From Hellea sp. (GTDB lineage: Bacteria > Pseudomonadota > Alphaproteobacteria > Caulobacterales > Maricaulaceae): a DNA stretch of 64,000 nt. Shown piece after piece: positions 18,491 through 30,229 of the stretch. The position numbers were made by a program, and so were the translations under genes. Location of the stretch: NCBI GenBank assembly GCA_020627655.1, contig JAHDGM010000008.1:1-64000 (forward strand). Direction: 5' to 3'. Below the pieces are notes generated by a model. It was not told the origin of the DNA. It was given only the letters and a program-made list of their open reading frames with translations, and did not search any database. Position 1 is the stretch's first letter, and every line of letters begins with the position of its first letter.

Positions 18491-20014
18491 TTACCCACCT
18501 AAAAAATAGCGGTAGGCCACATTGCCGGTTTCCTGCACCATAGGATATCCGATTTTTGATAGCTGTTCATGGAGCGCCTTAGCGTCGCCTTTTGGGACTT
18601 GAAATCCACAAAGGACATGGCCGGTTGAGCTGCCGTGATTGCGGTAATGGAACAGGGAAATATTCCAGCGGGCGTCAAGATTAATCAAGAAATCTGTAAG
18701 CGCGCCGGGACGTTCCGGAAATTCGAATCGGTAAACGACTTCGGGAATATCGACACCTGTACGCCCGCCGACCATATGGCGAAGATGGCGTTTGGCCAAT
18801 CTGTCTTCGGAAAGGTCGGCAACGGAAATACCTTCATCCTGCATGGCGGATAAAACATTACTGCGCTCACTGATTGCGGCAAGCTTTACACCTACAAGGA
18901 CATGGGCTTCGGCCTCTTTGGCGTAGCGGTAATTAAATTCAGTGACCGCGCGAGCGCCAAGTGCCCGGCAAAAATTTAAAAACGCGCCGGGTTTTTCCGG
19001 AATGGTGGCGGCAAATAACATTTCCCCGCCTGCGCCAAGCTCGGCCCGCTCCACCATATGGCCGATACGGTCAAAATTCACATTAGCGCCGGAAATAATA
19101 ACAACACAATCTCCGTCCGGGGCCGTGCCGTTTCTGACCTGAGCGATCAGTCCAGCAAGAGCCAGCGCACCAGCGGGCTCTACCACTGTGCGTGTGGCTT
19201 CGAAGACATCTTTCACGGCCGCGCAAATCTCGTCATTTGTGACGGTGATCGCGTTATCGGCAATTCGGTTTGCAATATCAAATGTGTTGGTACCCACCAT
19301 TTTTACGGCAACGCCGTCGGCAAATTTATCAACCCTGTTCAGGGCTGTGGGTTGCCCGGCATTGCGGGATGTTTTGAAGGTGGATGCCCCGGCCGGCTCG
19401 ACAGCAATGATCTGTGTGTCTGGGCTTTGGGCTTTGACCCATGTGCCTATGCCCGAGATCAGCCCGCCGCCGCCAAAGGGCGAATAGATTGCTGCAGGCG
19501 TACGGGGCATTTGTTCCAGAATTTCTTTGCCCACAGTGCCTTGCCCGGCAATGACGTCTATTTCGTCAAAGGGGTGAACAAATACCGCGCCAGTTTCCTT
19601 GGCATAATCAAGGGCCGCGTCGCAGGCCGCATCATAACTATCTCCCACAAGGCGGGTTTCACCGCCGCGTGCGTGAACGGCCTCGACTTTAATGGGCGGT
19701 GTTGTGATGGGCATGAAGATAACGGCTTTGGTGCCGTAATGGGCGGCGCTGGCCGCAACACCCTGGGCGTGATTACCCGCGCTTGCTGCGCAAACCCCGC
19801 GTAGCTTTTCCTCATCGGTTAGGTTGGCCATACGGTTGGCTGCACCACGAATTTTAAATGAAAACACATCCTGAAGGTCTTCGCGTTTCAGCCAGACATT
19901 GCGGCCCAACTGCGCCGATAACCCCTTAGCCAGTTCCAAAGGCGTGCGTTTGGCGAGGGCATAAACATCCGCCGCTTCAATGCGCGCTTTCAGGTCTGAC
20001 AGATTAACCGGCAT
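18491..20014 (-). CDS. ilvA: Threonine ammonia-lyase, biosynthetic
   Basis: This PLP enzyme converts threonine to 2-oxobutanoate, the first committed step of isoleucine synthesis. The 507-residue protein has the PLP-lysine segment FSFKIRGAANRM and the glycine-rich phosphate cup SPFGGGGLISG. Two C-terminal ACT-like domains (LFAATIPEKPGAFLNFCRAL; YRFEFPERPGALTDFL) mark the allosteric biosynthetic form. It is the last gene of the ilv/leu superoperon and overlaps leuB by 11 bp. Isoleucine feedback is expected from the ACT-like domains. Confidence 0.96.
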   Translation of the reverse strand: MPVNLSDLKARIEAADVYALAKRTPLELAKGLSAQLGRNVWLKREDLQDVFSFKIRGAANRMANLTDEEKLRGVCAASAGNHAQGVAASAAHYGTKAVIFMPITTPPIKVEAVHARGGETRLVGDSYDAACDAALDYAKETGAVFVHPFDEIDVIAGQGTVGKEILEQMPRTPAAIYSPFGGGGLISGIGTWVKAQSPDTQIIAVEPAGASTFKTSRNAGQPTALNRVDKFADGVAVKMVGTNTFDIANRIADNAITVTNDEICAAVKDVFEATRTVVEPAGALALAGLIAQVRNGTAPDGDCVVIISGANVNFDRIGHMVERAELGAGGEMLFAATIPEKPGAFLNFCRALGARAVTEFNYRYAKEAEAHVLVGVKLAAISERSNVLSAMQDEGISVADLSEDRLAKRHLRHMVGGRTGVDIPEVVYRFEFPERPGALTDFLINLDARWNISLFHYRNHGSSTGHVLCGFQVPKGDAKALHEQLSKIGYPMVQETGNVAYRYFLGG

Positions 20015-21086
20015 GGTTTGACCTTATGTGATCAGCTATCCAGTCACCGACTTCAAATGTGGATAGAGATCCTCCAAGATCAGCGGTTGTATGTCCGCCG
20101 TAAAGGGCTGCATCAACCCCGGCTTCAATAGCAGCGGCCTCGGCCTCCATACCGAAAGACAGTCTGAGCATCCAGGCGGCAGATAAGATCATGGCAAGTG
20201 GATTGGCCTTGCCCTGTCCGGCAATATCCGGCGCGCTGCCATGTATAGGTTCATACATACCCATTGTGCCGTCTGATAAGGATGCGGACGGGATGACGCC
20301 CATAGAGCCGCATAAAACCGAAGCTTCGTCGGTCAGGATATCGCCAAACATGTTTTCGGTCAGGATAACATCAAAATCTTTGCCGCGTGTCAGCATATGC
20401 ATGGTCATGGCATCAACGAGCAGGTGCTCCAGTTCAACATCCGCGTAATCTTTGGCTACGTCTTCGACGATTTTGCGCCAGAGGCGGGATGTTTCCAGAA
20501 CATTGGATTTATCAACCGATGTAACTTTATTCTTTCGCAGGCGCGCCAGGTCAAAAGCTTTAATGGCGATACGGCGAATTTCGGCTTCGCTGTAACGGCA
20601 CTCATCATAAGCGCTTATGTTATTAGAGGGGGAATTATCCATGCCCTTTTTGCCAAAATATATCCCGCCGGTCAGCTCCCGCATGACGACGAAATCCACG
20701 CCTTCGAGATATTCTCGCTTTAGCGGAGCTTTATCAATCAGGGCCGGGTGAGGGGCGGCTGGCCGGATATTGGCATAAAGGTTCAGCTCTTTACGAAGGG
20801 GTAGAAGCGCGCCCAGTTCAGGCCGGTCAGGCCCTTTCAGGTGGTCCCACTTCGGACCGCCGACCGCGCCGAGTAATATGGCTCCGGTTTCCCGTGCTGA
20901 TACAAGACTTTCATCAGGCAGTGGTTTAAGGCCAGCGTCAATGGCGGCTCCGCCAATGAGATGTTCCTCAAAGTCCAGCGCATGTCCAAAACGGCCCGCT
21001 GCGGCATTTAACACATTAATGGCCGCTTCGCCTACTTCCGGGCCGATCCCGTCACCGGGCAGATATGTAAACTTAATTGTCGCCAT
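20004..21086 (-). CDS. leuB: 3-isopropylmalate dehydrogenase
   Basis: LeuB oxidatively decarboxylates 3-isopropylmalate with NAD+ to 2-ketoisocaproate. I start at ATG 21086 ([18 protein letters not shown]), giving 360 residues; the track's upstream extension lies inside leuD. Substrate and cofactor motifs include LLGAVGGPKWDHL, ENMFGDILTDEASVLCGSMG and EPIHGSAPDIAGQGKANP. It overlaps the end of leuD by 14 bp and the start of ilvA by 11 bp, consistent with translational coupling in the superoperon. Confidence 0.96.
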   Translation of the reverse strand: MATIKFTYLPGDGIGPEVGEAAINVLNAAAGRFGHALDFEEHLIGGAAIDAGLKPLPDESLVSARETGAILLGAVGGPKWDHLKGPDRPELGALLPLRKELNLYANIRPAAPHPALIDKAPLKREYLEGVDFVVMRELTGGIYFGKKGMDNSPSNNISAYDECRYSEAEIRRIAIKAFDLARLRKNKVTSVDKSNVLETSRLWRKIVEDVAKDYADVELEHLLVDAMTMHMLTRGKDFDVILTENMFGDILTDEASVLCGSMGVIPSASLSDGTMGMYEPIHGSAPDIAGQGKANPLAMILSAAWMLRLSFGMEAEAAAIEAGVDAALYGGHTTADLGGSLSTFEVGDWIADHIRSNHAG

Positions 21087-21660
21087 GACGTGCCTCAAAC
21101 TCTGTAATCGCGACGTCCTGCGCGCGCAGATAGCCCATCTCATCCACCCCTTCCATCAGGCAGTGGCGGGAAAAGGCATCAATATCAAAACTATAGGTGC
21201 CGCCATTTTTCGGCAGGCGTACTTCGCATTTTTCCAGATCAACGGTGACGTCTTCGCCCGGATGATCGAGCAGCCATTGATGGGCGGATTTTTCAATCAC
21301 AATGGGGAGTAATCCGTTTTTGAGAGAATTTCCGCGAAAGATGTCCGCAATCTCGCTGCTGATGACAACGCGAAAGCCGTAATCGGTCAGTGCCCAAGGC
21401 GCATGTTCGCGTGACGACCCGCAGCCAAAATTATGACCGCCGACTAATATCTGACATTGTGGGCTACTATCCTGATTAAGCAGATGATCATTCGGCGTGC
21501 CGTCATCATTATAGCGCCAGTCATTAAAGGCGTGTTTGCCAAGTCCGTCGCGTGTGGTGACGGTCAAAAACCGCGCAGGAATGATCTGATCTGTATCAAT
21601 ATTAGCCGCAGGCAGAACCAGCGTTTTGGATGTGATGGTTTTAAGGGGCTCAAACGACAT
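21073..21660 (-). CDS. leuD: 3-isopropylmalate dehydratase small subunit
   Basis: The small subunit pairs with LeuC to isomerise 2- to 3-isopropylmalate. The 195-residue product contains [13 protein letters not shown] and the swivel-domain motif [23 protein letters not shown] Shine-Dalgarno abuts the first in-frame ATG (21669) with no spacing, but lies 9 bases before the ATG at 21660, so I prefer 21660. It overlaps the leuC stop by 11 bp. Confidence 0.95.
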   Translation of the reverse strand: MSFEPLKTITSKTLVLPAANIDTDQIIPARFLTVTTRDGLGKHAFNDWRYNDDGTPNDHLLNQDSSPQCQILVGGHNFGCGSSREHAPWALTDYGFRVVISSEIADIFRGNSLKNGLLPIVIEKSAHQWLLDHPGEDVTVDLEKCEVRLPKNGGTYSFDIDAFSRHCLMEGVDEMGYLRAQDVAITEFEARHGDN

Positions 21661-23086
21661 CGTGCGCATCCTCTCCGGTGTTAGAAAATATCCGGGGGTC
21701 TACAAGGACGCCGGAAATGGCCGCCGCCGCCGCGGTTTCAGGGGAGGCCAATATGGTGCGCGCGCCCGGGCCTTGCCGTCCGGCAAAGTTGCGGTTTGAA
21801 GTTGAAACCACCAACTCACCGGGGGCGGCCTTATCACCGTTCATGGCGATACACATTGAACATCCGGGCTCGCGCCACTCTGCGCCGGCAGCGGTGAAAA
21901 TTTCGTGCAGGCCTTCGGCCTCTGCTTGTTTCTTCACCAGCTCTGAACCGGGTACAATAATGGCGGTCAGGCCATCCACAACTCTGGCCCCGGACATGAT
22001 CTGCGCGGCAGCGCGGAGATCTTCCATGCGGGAATTTGTGCAGGAGCCGATAAAAACGCGGTCGACTTTAAGGCCTGTGATCTCTTCTCCGGCTTTGACC
22101 TGCATATAGGAAAGCGCGTTTTCCTCGGCTTCATCGGCCGCATCCGGTATGAGCGCATCAATGGGCATGGCCATGCCGGGATGGGTGCCATAGGTGACCA
22201 TGGGACGAATGTCTTCAGCCTTTAAGAAAACTTCCTTGTCATAGCTTGCGCCCGGATCACTGGCGAGAGAGGCCCAGTCTTCACAGGCGGCTAAATAATC
22301 CCCATTATCAGATGAAGGCGCGAATTTACGGCCTTCCAGATAAGCAAAGGTCTTATCATCAGGGGCGACCATGCCGCAGCGCGCTCCGGCTTCGATAGAC
22401 ATATTGCAAACCGTCATGCGGCCATCCATGCTCATGTTCTCAAAAACAGAGCCACGATATTCAAGGGCGTAGCCTGTGCCCCCGCCGACACCGATTTTCG
22501 CAATAATGGCAAGGATTACATCTTTGGGCGTTACGCCTTCGGATAACTCTCCGTCCACATAAACGGCCATGGTTTTAGGTTTGCGCATTAATATGGATTG
22601 ATTGGCGAGCACATGCCCCACTTGGGTTGTGCCGATACCAAAAGCGATAGCCCCAAACGCGCCGTGGGTTGAGGTATGGCTGTCTCCGCACACAATAGTC
22701 ATACCGGGGCGGGTTGCCCCCAGCTCCGGTCCCATCACATGGACGATGCCGCGATTTTCACTCTCCCAGCCATGAACTTCGATATCATGCTCGGCAACAT
22801 TGGCCAGCAGGGTTTTAACCTGTGCCTCTGCTTGCTTGGTGACAAAGGGACGAGAGCCGTCATCATTTAAAAGCGTTGGCGTGGAATGATCGATCGTCGC
22901 CAGAGTCCGGTCCGGACGACGGACTTTCAGGCCGCGTTCTTTTAGGACTGTAAAGGCCTGCGGGCTGGTAACCTCATGGATCAGATGCAGGTCGATATAC
23001 AGAGTCGCCGGATGGTCTGCCGTTTCCGGCACGACCACATGGCGTTCCCAGACTTTATCGAAAAGTGTTTTAGGCATGCTACTCAT
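21650..23086 (-). CDS. leuC: 3-isopropylmalate dehydratase large subunit
   Basis: The 478-residue aconitase-family large subunit holds the [4Fe-4S] cluster. Cysteines are visible in [13 protein letters not shown] and [11 protein letters not shown], and [20 protein letters not shown] is the family signature. It acts with LeuD in leucine synthesis. The start overlaps the leuA stop (TGATG). An alternative ATG nine bases in ([10 protein letters not shown]) is nearer the canonical N-terminus. Confidence 0.96.
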   Translation of the reverse strand: MSSMPKTLFDKVWERHVVVPETADHPATLYIDLHLIHEVTSPQAFTVLKERGLKVRRPDRTLATIDHSTPTLLNDDGSRPFVTKQAEAQVKTLLANVAEHDIEVHGWESENRGIVHVMGPELGATRPGMTIVCGDSHTSTHGAFGAIAFGIGTTQVGHVLANQSILMRKPKTMAVYVDGELSEGVTPKDVILAIIAKIGVGGGTGYALEYRGSVFENMSMDGRMTVCNMSIEAGARCGMVAPDDKTFAYLEGRKFAPSSDNGDYLAACEDWASLASDPGASYDKEVFLKAEDIRPMVTYGTHPGMAMPIDALIPDAADEAEENALSYMQVKAGEEITGLKVDRVFIGSCTNSRMEDLRAAAQIMSGARVVDGLTAIIVPGSELVKKQAEAEGLHEIFTAAGAEWREPGCSMCIAMNGDKAAPGELVVSTSNRNFAGRQGPGARTILASPETAAAAAISGVLVDPRIFSNTGEDAHDVV

Positions 23087-24633
23087 CAGTGCTGCGCCGC
23101 GATTTTCTTTTGCCGAACCGCGCGGCGTTCTATCCGGTTGATCACATCCAGATAGGCTTTGGCTCCGGCCAGAACTGTATCCGTTGATGTGCCGCGTCCG
23201 TGATAGCTTTCAAACTTGGTAGAGACCTGCACGCTCGCTTCGGCCATGGCGTCCTTACCTTGCGAGACAGACTGAACCGCGAAACTATCAAGATGAAGTG
23301 GATGGCCCGTAATTTCCGAGATCGCTTCGAACACGGCGTTCACAGGTCCGGCGGCTTCATTGATAGCGGCCAATGCCCGGCCATCTTCGTGTTTTAACTT
23401 CACGCTGGCCTGGGGGTTGCGATTATCATCTGACCCCGCCGAAACATACAGGCTATCAATGGACCATGGTCCCTGCGTACCAACTGTTTCGCCCATGATC
23501 AGCGCTTCGATATCGGCGTCAAAGACTTCCTTTTTGGCGTCGGCGAGTTCTTTGAAGGCGACAAAAACAGACTGCAATTGATTATCTGATAATTCAAATC
23601 CCAGCTTAGAAGCCCGATCTTTCAAGGCGGCCCGCCCGGAATGTTTCCCCAAGACAAGATTATCCGTTGAAACACCGACATGTTCTGGCTTCATGATTTC
23701 ATAGGTTTCCCGATTGGCCAGTACGCCGTGTTGATGAATGCCGGATTCGTGGGCGAAGGCATTTCGGCCAACAATGGCTTTATTGCGCGGGACAGGATTG
23801 CCGGTAATGGTCGCTAAAAGTTTTGAGGCAGCGTAAATGCCTTCGGTCTTAATGCCCGTTGTCAGATTGTAAAAATCCTTACGGGTATTGATCGCCATGA
23901 CCACTTCTTCGGTGGCGCAGTTTCCGGCCCTCTCTCCGATACCGTTCATGGCGCATTCGATCTGCCGCGCCCCGCCGCGTACGGCGGCTAATGAATTGGC
24001 GACAGCCAACCCCAGATCGTCATGACAATGCGCGGAGAAGGTCACATCATCCGCCCCTTCAACCTGTGTGGTCAAAAAGGTGAAAAGGTCCTGAATTTCT
24101 TCTGGTGTTGTATAGCCGACAGTGTCGGGTATATTGATGGTTGTTGCGCCGGCTTTGATAGCTGCTTCGACAACACGTTTCAAATAATCGCGCTCAGTGC
24201 GGATGGCGTCTTCGGCGGAAAACTCAACATTATCCGTATAGCTGCGAGCCAGTTCAACGCCAGCAACGGCGCGGGTGACTATTTCGTCCTTGCTCATCTT
24301 AAGCTTAAATTCCCTGTGCAAAGGCGAAGTCGCAATAAAGGTGTGAATACGTCCAGAGGCGGCAGGCTTTATGGCTTCGCCGGAGGCTCGGATATCACCT
24401 TCATTGCAGCGCGCCAGAGAACAGACCGTGCTGTCTTTGATCTCACTGGCGATGGTGTGAATGGCATCAAAATCACCAGGGGAGGCGGCGGCAAATCCGG
24501 CCTCTATAATATCAACTCTCAGGGCTTCCAGGGTTTTGGCCAGACGAAGTTTCTGACCCGCCGTCATGGAAAACCCGGGGGCCTGCTCACCGTCGCGTAA
24601 TGTAGTGTCGAATATTTTTACGTGTTTTGTCAT
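23086..24633 (-). CDS. leuA: 2-isopropylmalate synthase
   Basis: LeuA condenses acetyl-CoA with 2-ketoisovalerate, the committed step to leucine. The 515-residue protein has [17 protein letters not shown] at the N-terminus and the metal-binding [20 protein letters not shown]-terminal LeuA dimer regulatory domain is present (about residues 390-510) and usually binds leucine. AGAGGATT precedes the ATG. A 23-bp imperfect hairpin sits just upstream in the ACT-leuA spacer. It opens the leu half of the superoperon. Confidence 0.96.
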   Translation of the reverse strand: MTKHVKIFDTTLRDGEQAPGFSMTAGQKLRLAKTLEALRVDIIEAGFAAASPGDFDAIHTIASEIKDSTVCSLARCNEGDIRASGEAIKPAASGRIHTFIATSPLHREFKLKMSKDEIVTRAVAGVELARSYTDNVEFSAEDAIRTERDYLKRVVEAAIKAGATTINIPDTVGYTTPEEIQDLFTFLTTQVEGADDVTFSAHCHDDLGLAVANSLAAVRGGARQIECAMNGIGERAGNCATEEVVMAINTRKDFYNLTTGIKTEGIYAASKLLATITGNPVPRNKAIVGRNAFAHESGIHQHGVLANRETYEIMKPEHVGVSTDNLVLGKHSGRAALKDRASKLGFELSDNQLQSVFVAFKELADAKKEVFDADIEALIMGETVGTQGPWSIDSLYVSAGSDDNRNPQASVKLKHEDGRALAAINEAAGPVNAVFEAISEITGHPLHLDSFAVQSVSQGKDAMAEASVQVSTKFESYHGRGTSTDTVLAGAKAYLDVINRIERRAVRQKKIAAQH

Positions 24634-24644
24634 TAGATAATCCT

Positions 24645-24667
24645 CTCATTTCATAATATGGAATGAG
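24645..24667 (-). promoter_or_regulatory. Hairpin in the ACT-leuA spacer
   Basis: On the minus strand CTCATT-C-CATA-T-TATG-A-AATGAG forms an 11-bp inverted repeat with one C-A mismatch and a tiny loop. It ends right at the leuA Shine-Dalgarno (GAGAGG). There is no T-run, so it is not a terminator. A role in mRNA processing or leuA translation is only a suggestion. Confidence 0.4.
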
Positions 24668-24677
24668 TGGACGGCCG

Positions 24678-24980
24678 TTAGGCCCGTTCCGCTCTTTTAC
24701 GTCGTCCCACCTTTTCGGCTGAGACGACGTTGTAAAGTCGCTCGAGCTGTTTACACAATGTATCAAGATTACGTGGTCCGCCAATGTCTTCAATGCGAAC
24801 CAGTAAATCAAAATCACCATCGACTCGCTGGGTACAGTGGACATCCCGGTAATCATAACCCCTGCGCTCAATAGTGCCTAGAGCACGTATGAGTGTCCCG
24901 GATACGTCATGTAGAACGATTTTTAGGGTTCCGGAAACACCGGATGGTTCAAAGGTTTTATCCCGCTGTAATTCAGACAT
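24678..24980 (-). CDS. Short single-ACT-domain protein, probable acetolactate synthase regulatory subunit
   Basis: The 100-residue protein is essentially one ACT domain: LKIVLHDVSGTLIRALGTIERRGYDYRDV, then a strand, then LDTLCKQLERLYNVVSAEKV. Its position downstream of ilvB points to the regulatory (small) subunit of acetohydroxyacid synthase. Canonical IlvH/IlvN is about 160-180 residues with a second domain, which is missing here; the size is nearer IlvM. A full-length IlvH could be encoded elsewhere. Its start overlaps the preceding small membrane protein by 8 bp. Confidence 0.75.
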   Translation of the reverse strand: MSELQRDKTFEPSGVSGTLKIVLHDVSGTLIRALGTIERRGYDYRDVHCTQRVDGDFDLLVRIEDIGGPRNLDTLCKQLERLYNVVSAEKVGRRKRAERA

Positions 24981-25137
24981 CGTCTGCCCCTTTGTCTTTT
25001 TTCAAAATGATGAAAATACCAATTGCCTGCAGGATTAAAAAGATAATACCGCCTAGCATGATACGGTCTTTCCAAACGCCAATACCGAGAGCGATGAAGG
25101 ATAGAATTAAAAAATGTCCGGCAATAAAAAGTTTCAT
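24973..25137 (-). CDS. Small hypothetical membrane protein in the BCAA operon
   Basis: From ATG 25137 this gives a 54-residue protein with two predicted transmembrane helices, FIAGHFLILSFIALGIGVW and GIIFLILQAIGIFIIL, and a charged tail KKDKGADDV. The longer track ORF (106 residues) would overlap the previous gene heavily in a soluble stretch, so I prefer the short form. The stop overlaps the start of the ACT gene by 8 bp, arguing for real translation and coupling. No family recognised. Function unknown. Confidence 0.55.
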   Translation of the reverse strand: MKLFIAGHFLILSFIALGIGVWKDRIMLGGIIFLILQAIGIFIILKKDKGADDV

Positions 25138-25189
25138 CTTTGAAGCTCTCTGGCCTGATAATATGTTTGGGTTAAAGCGCCAAAGTGGG

Positions 25190-25462
25190 TCATTCGAAAG
25201 CACCTTTGTGAATAAACTTTTCTTTGCGTTCCTTGGTAAGGCGCTGCGAAATTTTAAAGAATTTCCATGTTCCAAATATTGGCAAAACAACAAAGATAAT
25301 CACCAACAAGATCGTCAATAATACACCAATTGTATCGGGATATGTTCCTTCGCGAATGAGAGAGACGAAGGCGTAGATAAACATTAAGGTCCAACAGATA
25401 GAGAGGAAGCCGCAAATTACGGCGCCTATTGTCGACCAGGCAATTTTAGCCTCAAGGCTCAC
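25190..25462 (-). CDS. Small hypothetical membrane protein after ilvB
   Basis: The 90-residue protein has two strongly hydrophobic segments, AVICGFLSICWTLMFIYAFV and GVLLTILLVIIFVVLPIFG. The cytoplasmic end is basic, ISQRLTKERKEKFIHKG. It starts one base after the ilvB stop, so it is in the operon and likely coupled. I do not recognise the family. A structural or regulatory link to acetohydroxyacid synthase is possible from position only. Confidence 0.65.
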   Translation of the reverse strand: MSLEAKIAWSTIGAVICGFLSICWTLMFIYAFVSLIREGTYPDTIGVLLTILLVIIFVVLPIFGTWKFFKISQRLTKERKEKFIHKGAFE

Positions 25463-25463
25463 C

Positions 25464-27188
25464 CTACCGCTCCATCATATCGGCATTGGAACGTCCGGGC
25501 GGCACGAGCGGCCAGACATTCTCATAAGTGTCGATTTTCACATGCATCAGGATAGGCCCTTTGGCGGCCAGCAACCGATCAATACCGGCATCAACTTCAT
25601 CGCCGCGCGTCACCGTGAACGCATCAATTTGAAAAGCCTTGGCGACTTTGGCGAAATCCGGATTATCATCCAGATTCACTTCGGAATAATTCTGATCGAA
25701 GAAAACTTCCTGCCACTGACGCACCATGCCTAGGGCTGAATTATCCAGAAGAACAATTTTGACCGGAATATCATAGCGAAACAAAGTAGCGAGTTCCTGA
25801 ATATTCATCATGATCGACCCGTCGCCTGACACTGTAATCACAGTCCGGTCTGGCGCGCCAAGCTTGGCACCAAGTCCTGCGGGCAGGCCAAAGCCCATCG
25901 TGCCAAGGCCGCCGGATGTGATGTGATCTTTGGGATCGTCAAAATAGCAGTGCTGGGCCACCCACATCTGGTGCTGGCCGACATCACAGGTAAAAATAGC
26001 TCTATCATCCGCGCGGCGTGACAGATCATGAAGCAGTTTAGGTGCGTAGACCCCGCCGCTTTTCATGGACGTAATCGGGGATTTATAATCCCAGGCGTGT
26101 TCCGCGCGGCGTTCATAACAAAGCTTGCGCCACTCATCGATATCCGCCTTGCCCGGATTGAGTGCGGCCAGATTCTTTTTCAAGGACCCATCCAGATAAA
26201 CATCAACTTTACGCAGCTTATTAATTTCTGCGATATCGATATCCATATGGATAACTTTTGCGTGAGGCGCAAATGTATCCAACTTACCTGTCGCGCGGTC
26301 ATCAAAGCGCGCACCCGCGACAATCAGCAGATCACATTCCTGCACGGCGAAATTGGCGGCCTTTAGACCGTGCATGCCGAGCATGCCTAGAAAATGCGGG
26401 TGATCGGATGGTAATGCCCCAAGGCCTTTCAGGGTTGAGACAACTGGAATTTCTGTGCGTTCGACCAATTCACGCAGTTCTTTCACCCCATCGCCTTGAG
26501 CAATGCCGCCGCCAATATAGAAGAGCGGTTTTTCCGCGGCTTTGATCATCTCTTCCGCACGGGTGATGTAATCACTTTGGCCCATTTCAGGTTTGACCTT
26601 GGGATAAGGCCTCCAGCGATGGCGCTCAGTCGTCACCGCATTGGCGACATCTTTGGGCAGGTCAATCAGGACGGGCCCGGGCCGACCTTCAGCTGCGATA
26701 AAATAGGCTTCGGCGACCATGCCCGGAATATCGGCTGGGTCGCGGGCAATATAAGAGTGTTTGACGATAGGCAGGGTGATGCCGAAAATGTCGACCTCTT
26801 GGAATGCGTCCGTTCCCATTAAATCTGATGTGACCTGACCCGTAACAAACACTGTTGGCACGCTATCCAGATAGGCATCGGCAATGGCGGTCACGAGATT
26901 AGTGGCGCCGGGGCCGGATGTGGCAAAGGCTGTCCCGACCCGGCCTGTAGCACGGGCATAGCCAATGGCCGCCATGCCGCAGCCTTGTTCGTGACGGCAT
27001 AAAATATGCCGCAACTTTGTTTTCGGGAGAACATCATAGACGGGCATGATAGCGCCGCCAGGATAACCAAAAATGGTTTCCACACCCTGCCGCTCAAGGG
27101 CTTCAAGCAGAAGCTGCGCACCTGATTTTGGTTCACGGTCTTCCAGGACTTCTGTGTCCTGTCTGGAAAATTGTGTGGCTGTGGTCAT
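25464..27188 (-). CDS. ilvB: Acetolactate synthase, large (catalytic) subunit
   Basis: This ThDP enzyme makes acetolactate or acetohydroxybutyrate from pyruvate (plus 2-oxobutanoate). The 574-residue protein has ETIFGYPGGAIMPVYD at the N-terminal ThDP-binding region, with the catalytic Glu in the following RHEQGCGMAAIGYARAT. The ThDP motif is GDGSIMMNIQELATL, ending in LLDNSALGMVRQWQ. It lies between ilvC and a small membrane protein gene in the superoperon. The regulatory subunit is likely the short ACT protein three genes on. Confidence 0.96.
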   Translation of the reverse strand: MTTATQFSRQDTEVLEDREPKSGAQLLLEALERQGVETIFGYPGGAIMPVYDVLPKTKLRHILCRHEQGCGMAAIGYARATGRVGTAFATSGPGATNLVTAIADAYLDSVPTVFVTGQVTSDLMGTDAFQEVDIFGITLPIVKHSYIARDPADIPGMVAEAYFIAAEGRPGPVLIDLPKDVANAVTTERHRWRPYPKVKPEMGQSDYITRAEEMIKAAEKPLFYIGGGIAQGDGVKELRELVERTEIPVVSTLKGLGALPSDHPHFLGMLGMHGLKAANFAVQECDLLIVAGARFDDRATGKLDTFAPHAKVIHMDIDIAEINKLRKVDVYLDGSLKKNLAALNPGKADIDEWRKLCYERRAEHAWDYKSPITSMKSGGVYAPKLLHDLSRRADDRAIFTCDVGQHQMWVAQHCYFDDPKDHITSGGLGTMGFGLPAGLGAKLGAPDRTVITVSGDGSIMMNIQELATLFRYDIPVKIVLLDNSALGMVRQWQEVFFDQNYSEVNLDDNPDFAKVAKAFQIDAFTVTRGDEVDAGIDRLLAAKGPILMHVKIDTYENVWPLVPPGRSNADMMER

Positions 27189-27230
27189 TTTGATTTCCCT
27201 GTCATGCCTTTGGCAGCATTCGGCCTTTTG

Positions 27231-29938
<2,708 letters not shown>

Positions 29939-29980
29939 TTTCTTTCCTTACATTTGCTTCGCAACATCATTACAAAGCCA

Positions 29981-30012
29981 TAAAAAAACCCGCTCTTTTA
30001 ACGGAGCGGGTC
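29981..30012 (-). terminator. Attenuator terminator upstream of ilvD
   Basis: On the minus strand ACCCGCTC, loop CGTTAAAA and GAGCGGGT are followed by seven T's: an 8-bp intrinsic terminator 22 bases after the leader-peptide stop and about 40 bases before ilvD. Its 5' arm (CCCGCT) can instead pair with AGCGGG at 30039-30044, inside the last leader codons, giving an antiterminator. Ribosome position on the leader would then decide the outcome. Confidence 0.88.
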
Positions 30013-30032
30013 ATATTAGCCTGTTTTCAGCT

Positions 30033-30170
30033 TTACGTCCCGCTTACGCCTCTCACAATAAGAAGCAGCACAAGTAAAACCACAGATACAAGAATGACGT
30101 TCACAGGAATGACCTGTGTTTGTATTGCCACTTTTACTTTTGGCGTATTTTCGTGTCTTGGATCCCGCAT
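30033..30170 (-). CDS. ilv operon leader peptide (branched-chain attenuator)
   Basis: This 45-codon ORF is too short for the ORF track. Its 20-residue core VIPVNVILVSVVLLVLLLIV has 17 Val, Leu or Ile residues; overall there are 11 Val, 6 Leu and 4 Ile. GAAGG lies 6 bases before the ATG. The stop is followed by the intrinsic terminator at 29981-30012, then ilvD. The last sense codons (AGC GGG) can pair with the terminator's 5' arm, the arrangement of classical ribosome-mediated attenuation as in E. coli ilvL. The hydrophobic core could also be a single-pass membrane peptide, but location and RNA structures favour a leader. Confidence 0.85.
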   Translation of the reverse strand: MRDPRHENTPKVKVAIQTQVIPVNVILVSVVLLVLLLIVRGVSGT

Positions 30171-30197
30171 TTTGGGCCTTCAAAAATTTCTCATAGT

Positions 30198-30226
30198 CTT
30201 AAGACAAAGTTTTGAAGGGAATTCAA
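30198..30226 (-). promoter_or_regulatory. Possible promoter of the ilv/leu superoperon
   Basis: On the minus strand TTGAAT (30221-30226), a 17-bp spacer and CTTAAG (30198-30203) give a weak match to a sigma-70-type promoter, about 25-30 bases before the leader ATG. The -35 overlaps the small inverted repeat TTGAA-TTCCC-TTCAA, which might be an operator. Both calls are tentative. Confidence 0.3.
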
Positions 30227-30229
30227 GCA

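Noticed and set aside
19058-19804. 248-aa ORF on the plus strand
   Set aside because: Antisense shadow of ilvA. It has no recognisable domain and runs through well-conserved ilvA codons.
24022-24600. 192-aa ORF on the plus strand
   Set aside because: Antisense to leuA, with low-complexity Gly/Asn/Phe composition typical of shadow frames.
24587-24871. 94-aa ORF on the minus strand overlapping the ACT gene
   Set aside because: It shares DNA with the ACT gene and the leuA start in another frame. The ACT frame shows a clear domain; this one does not.
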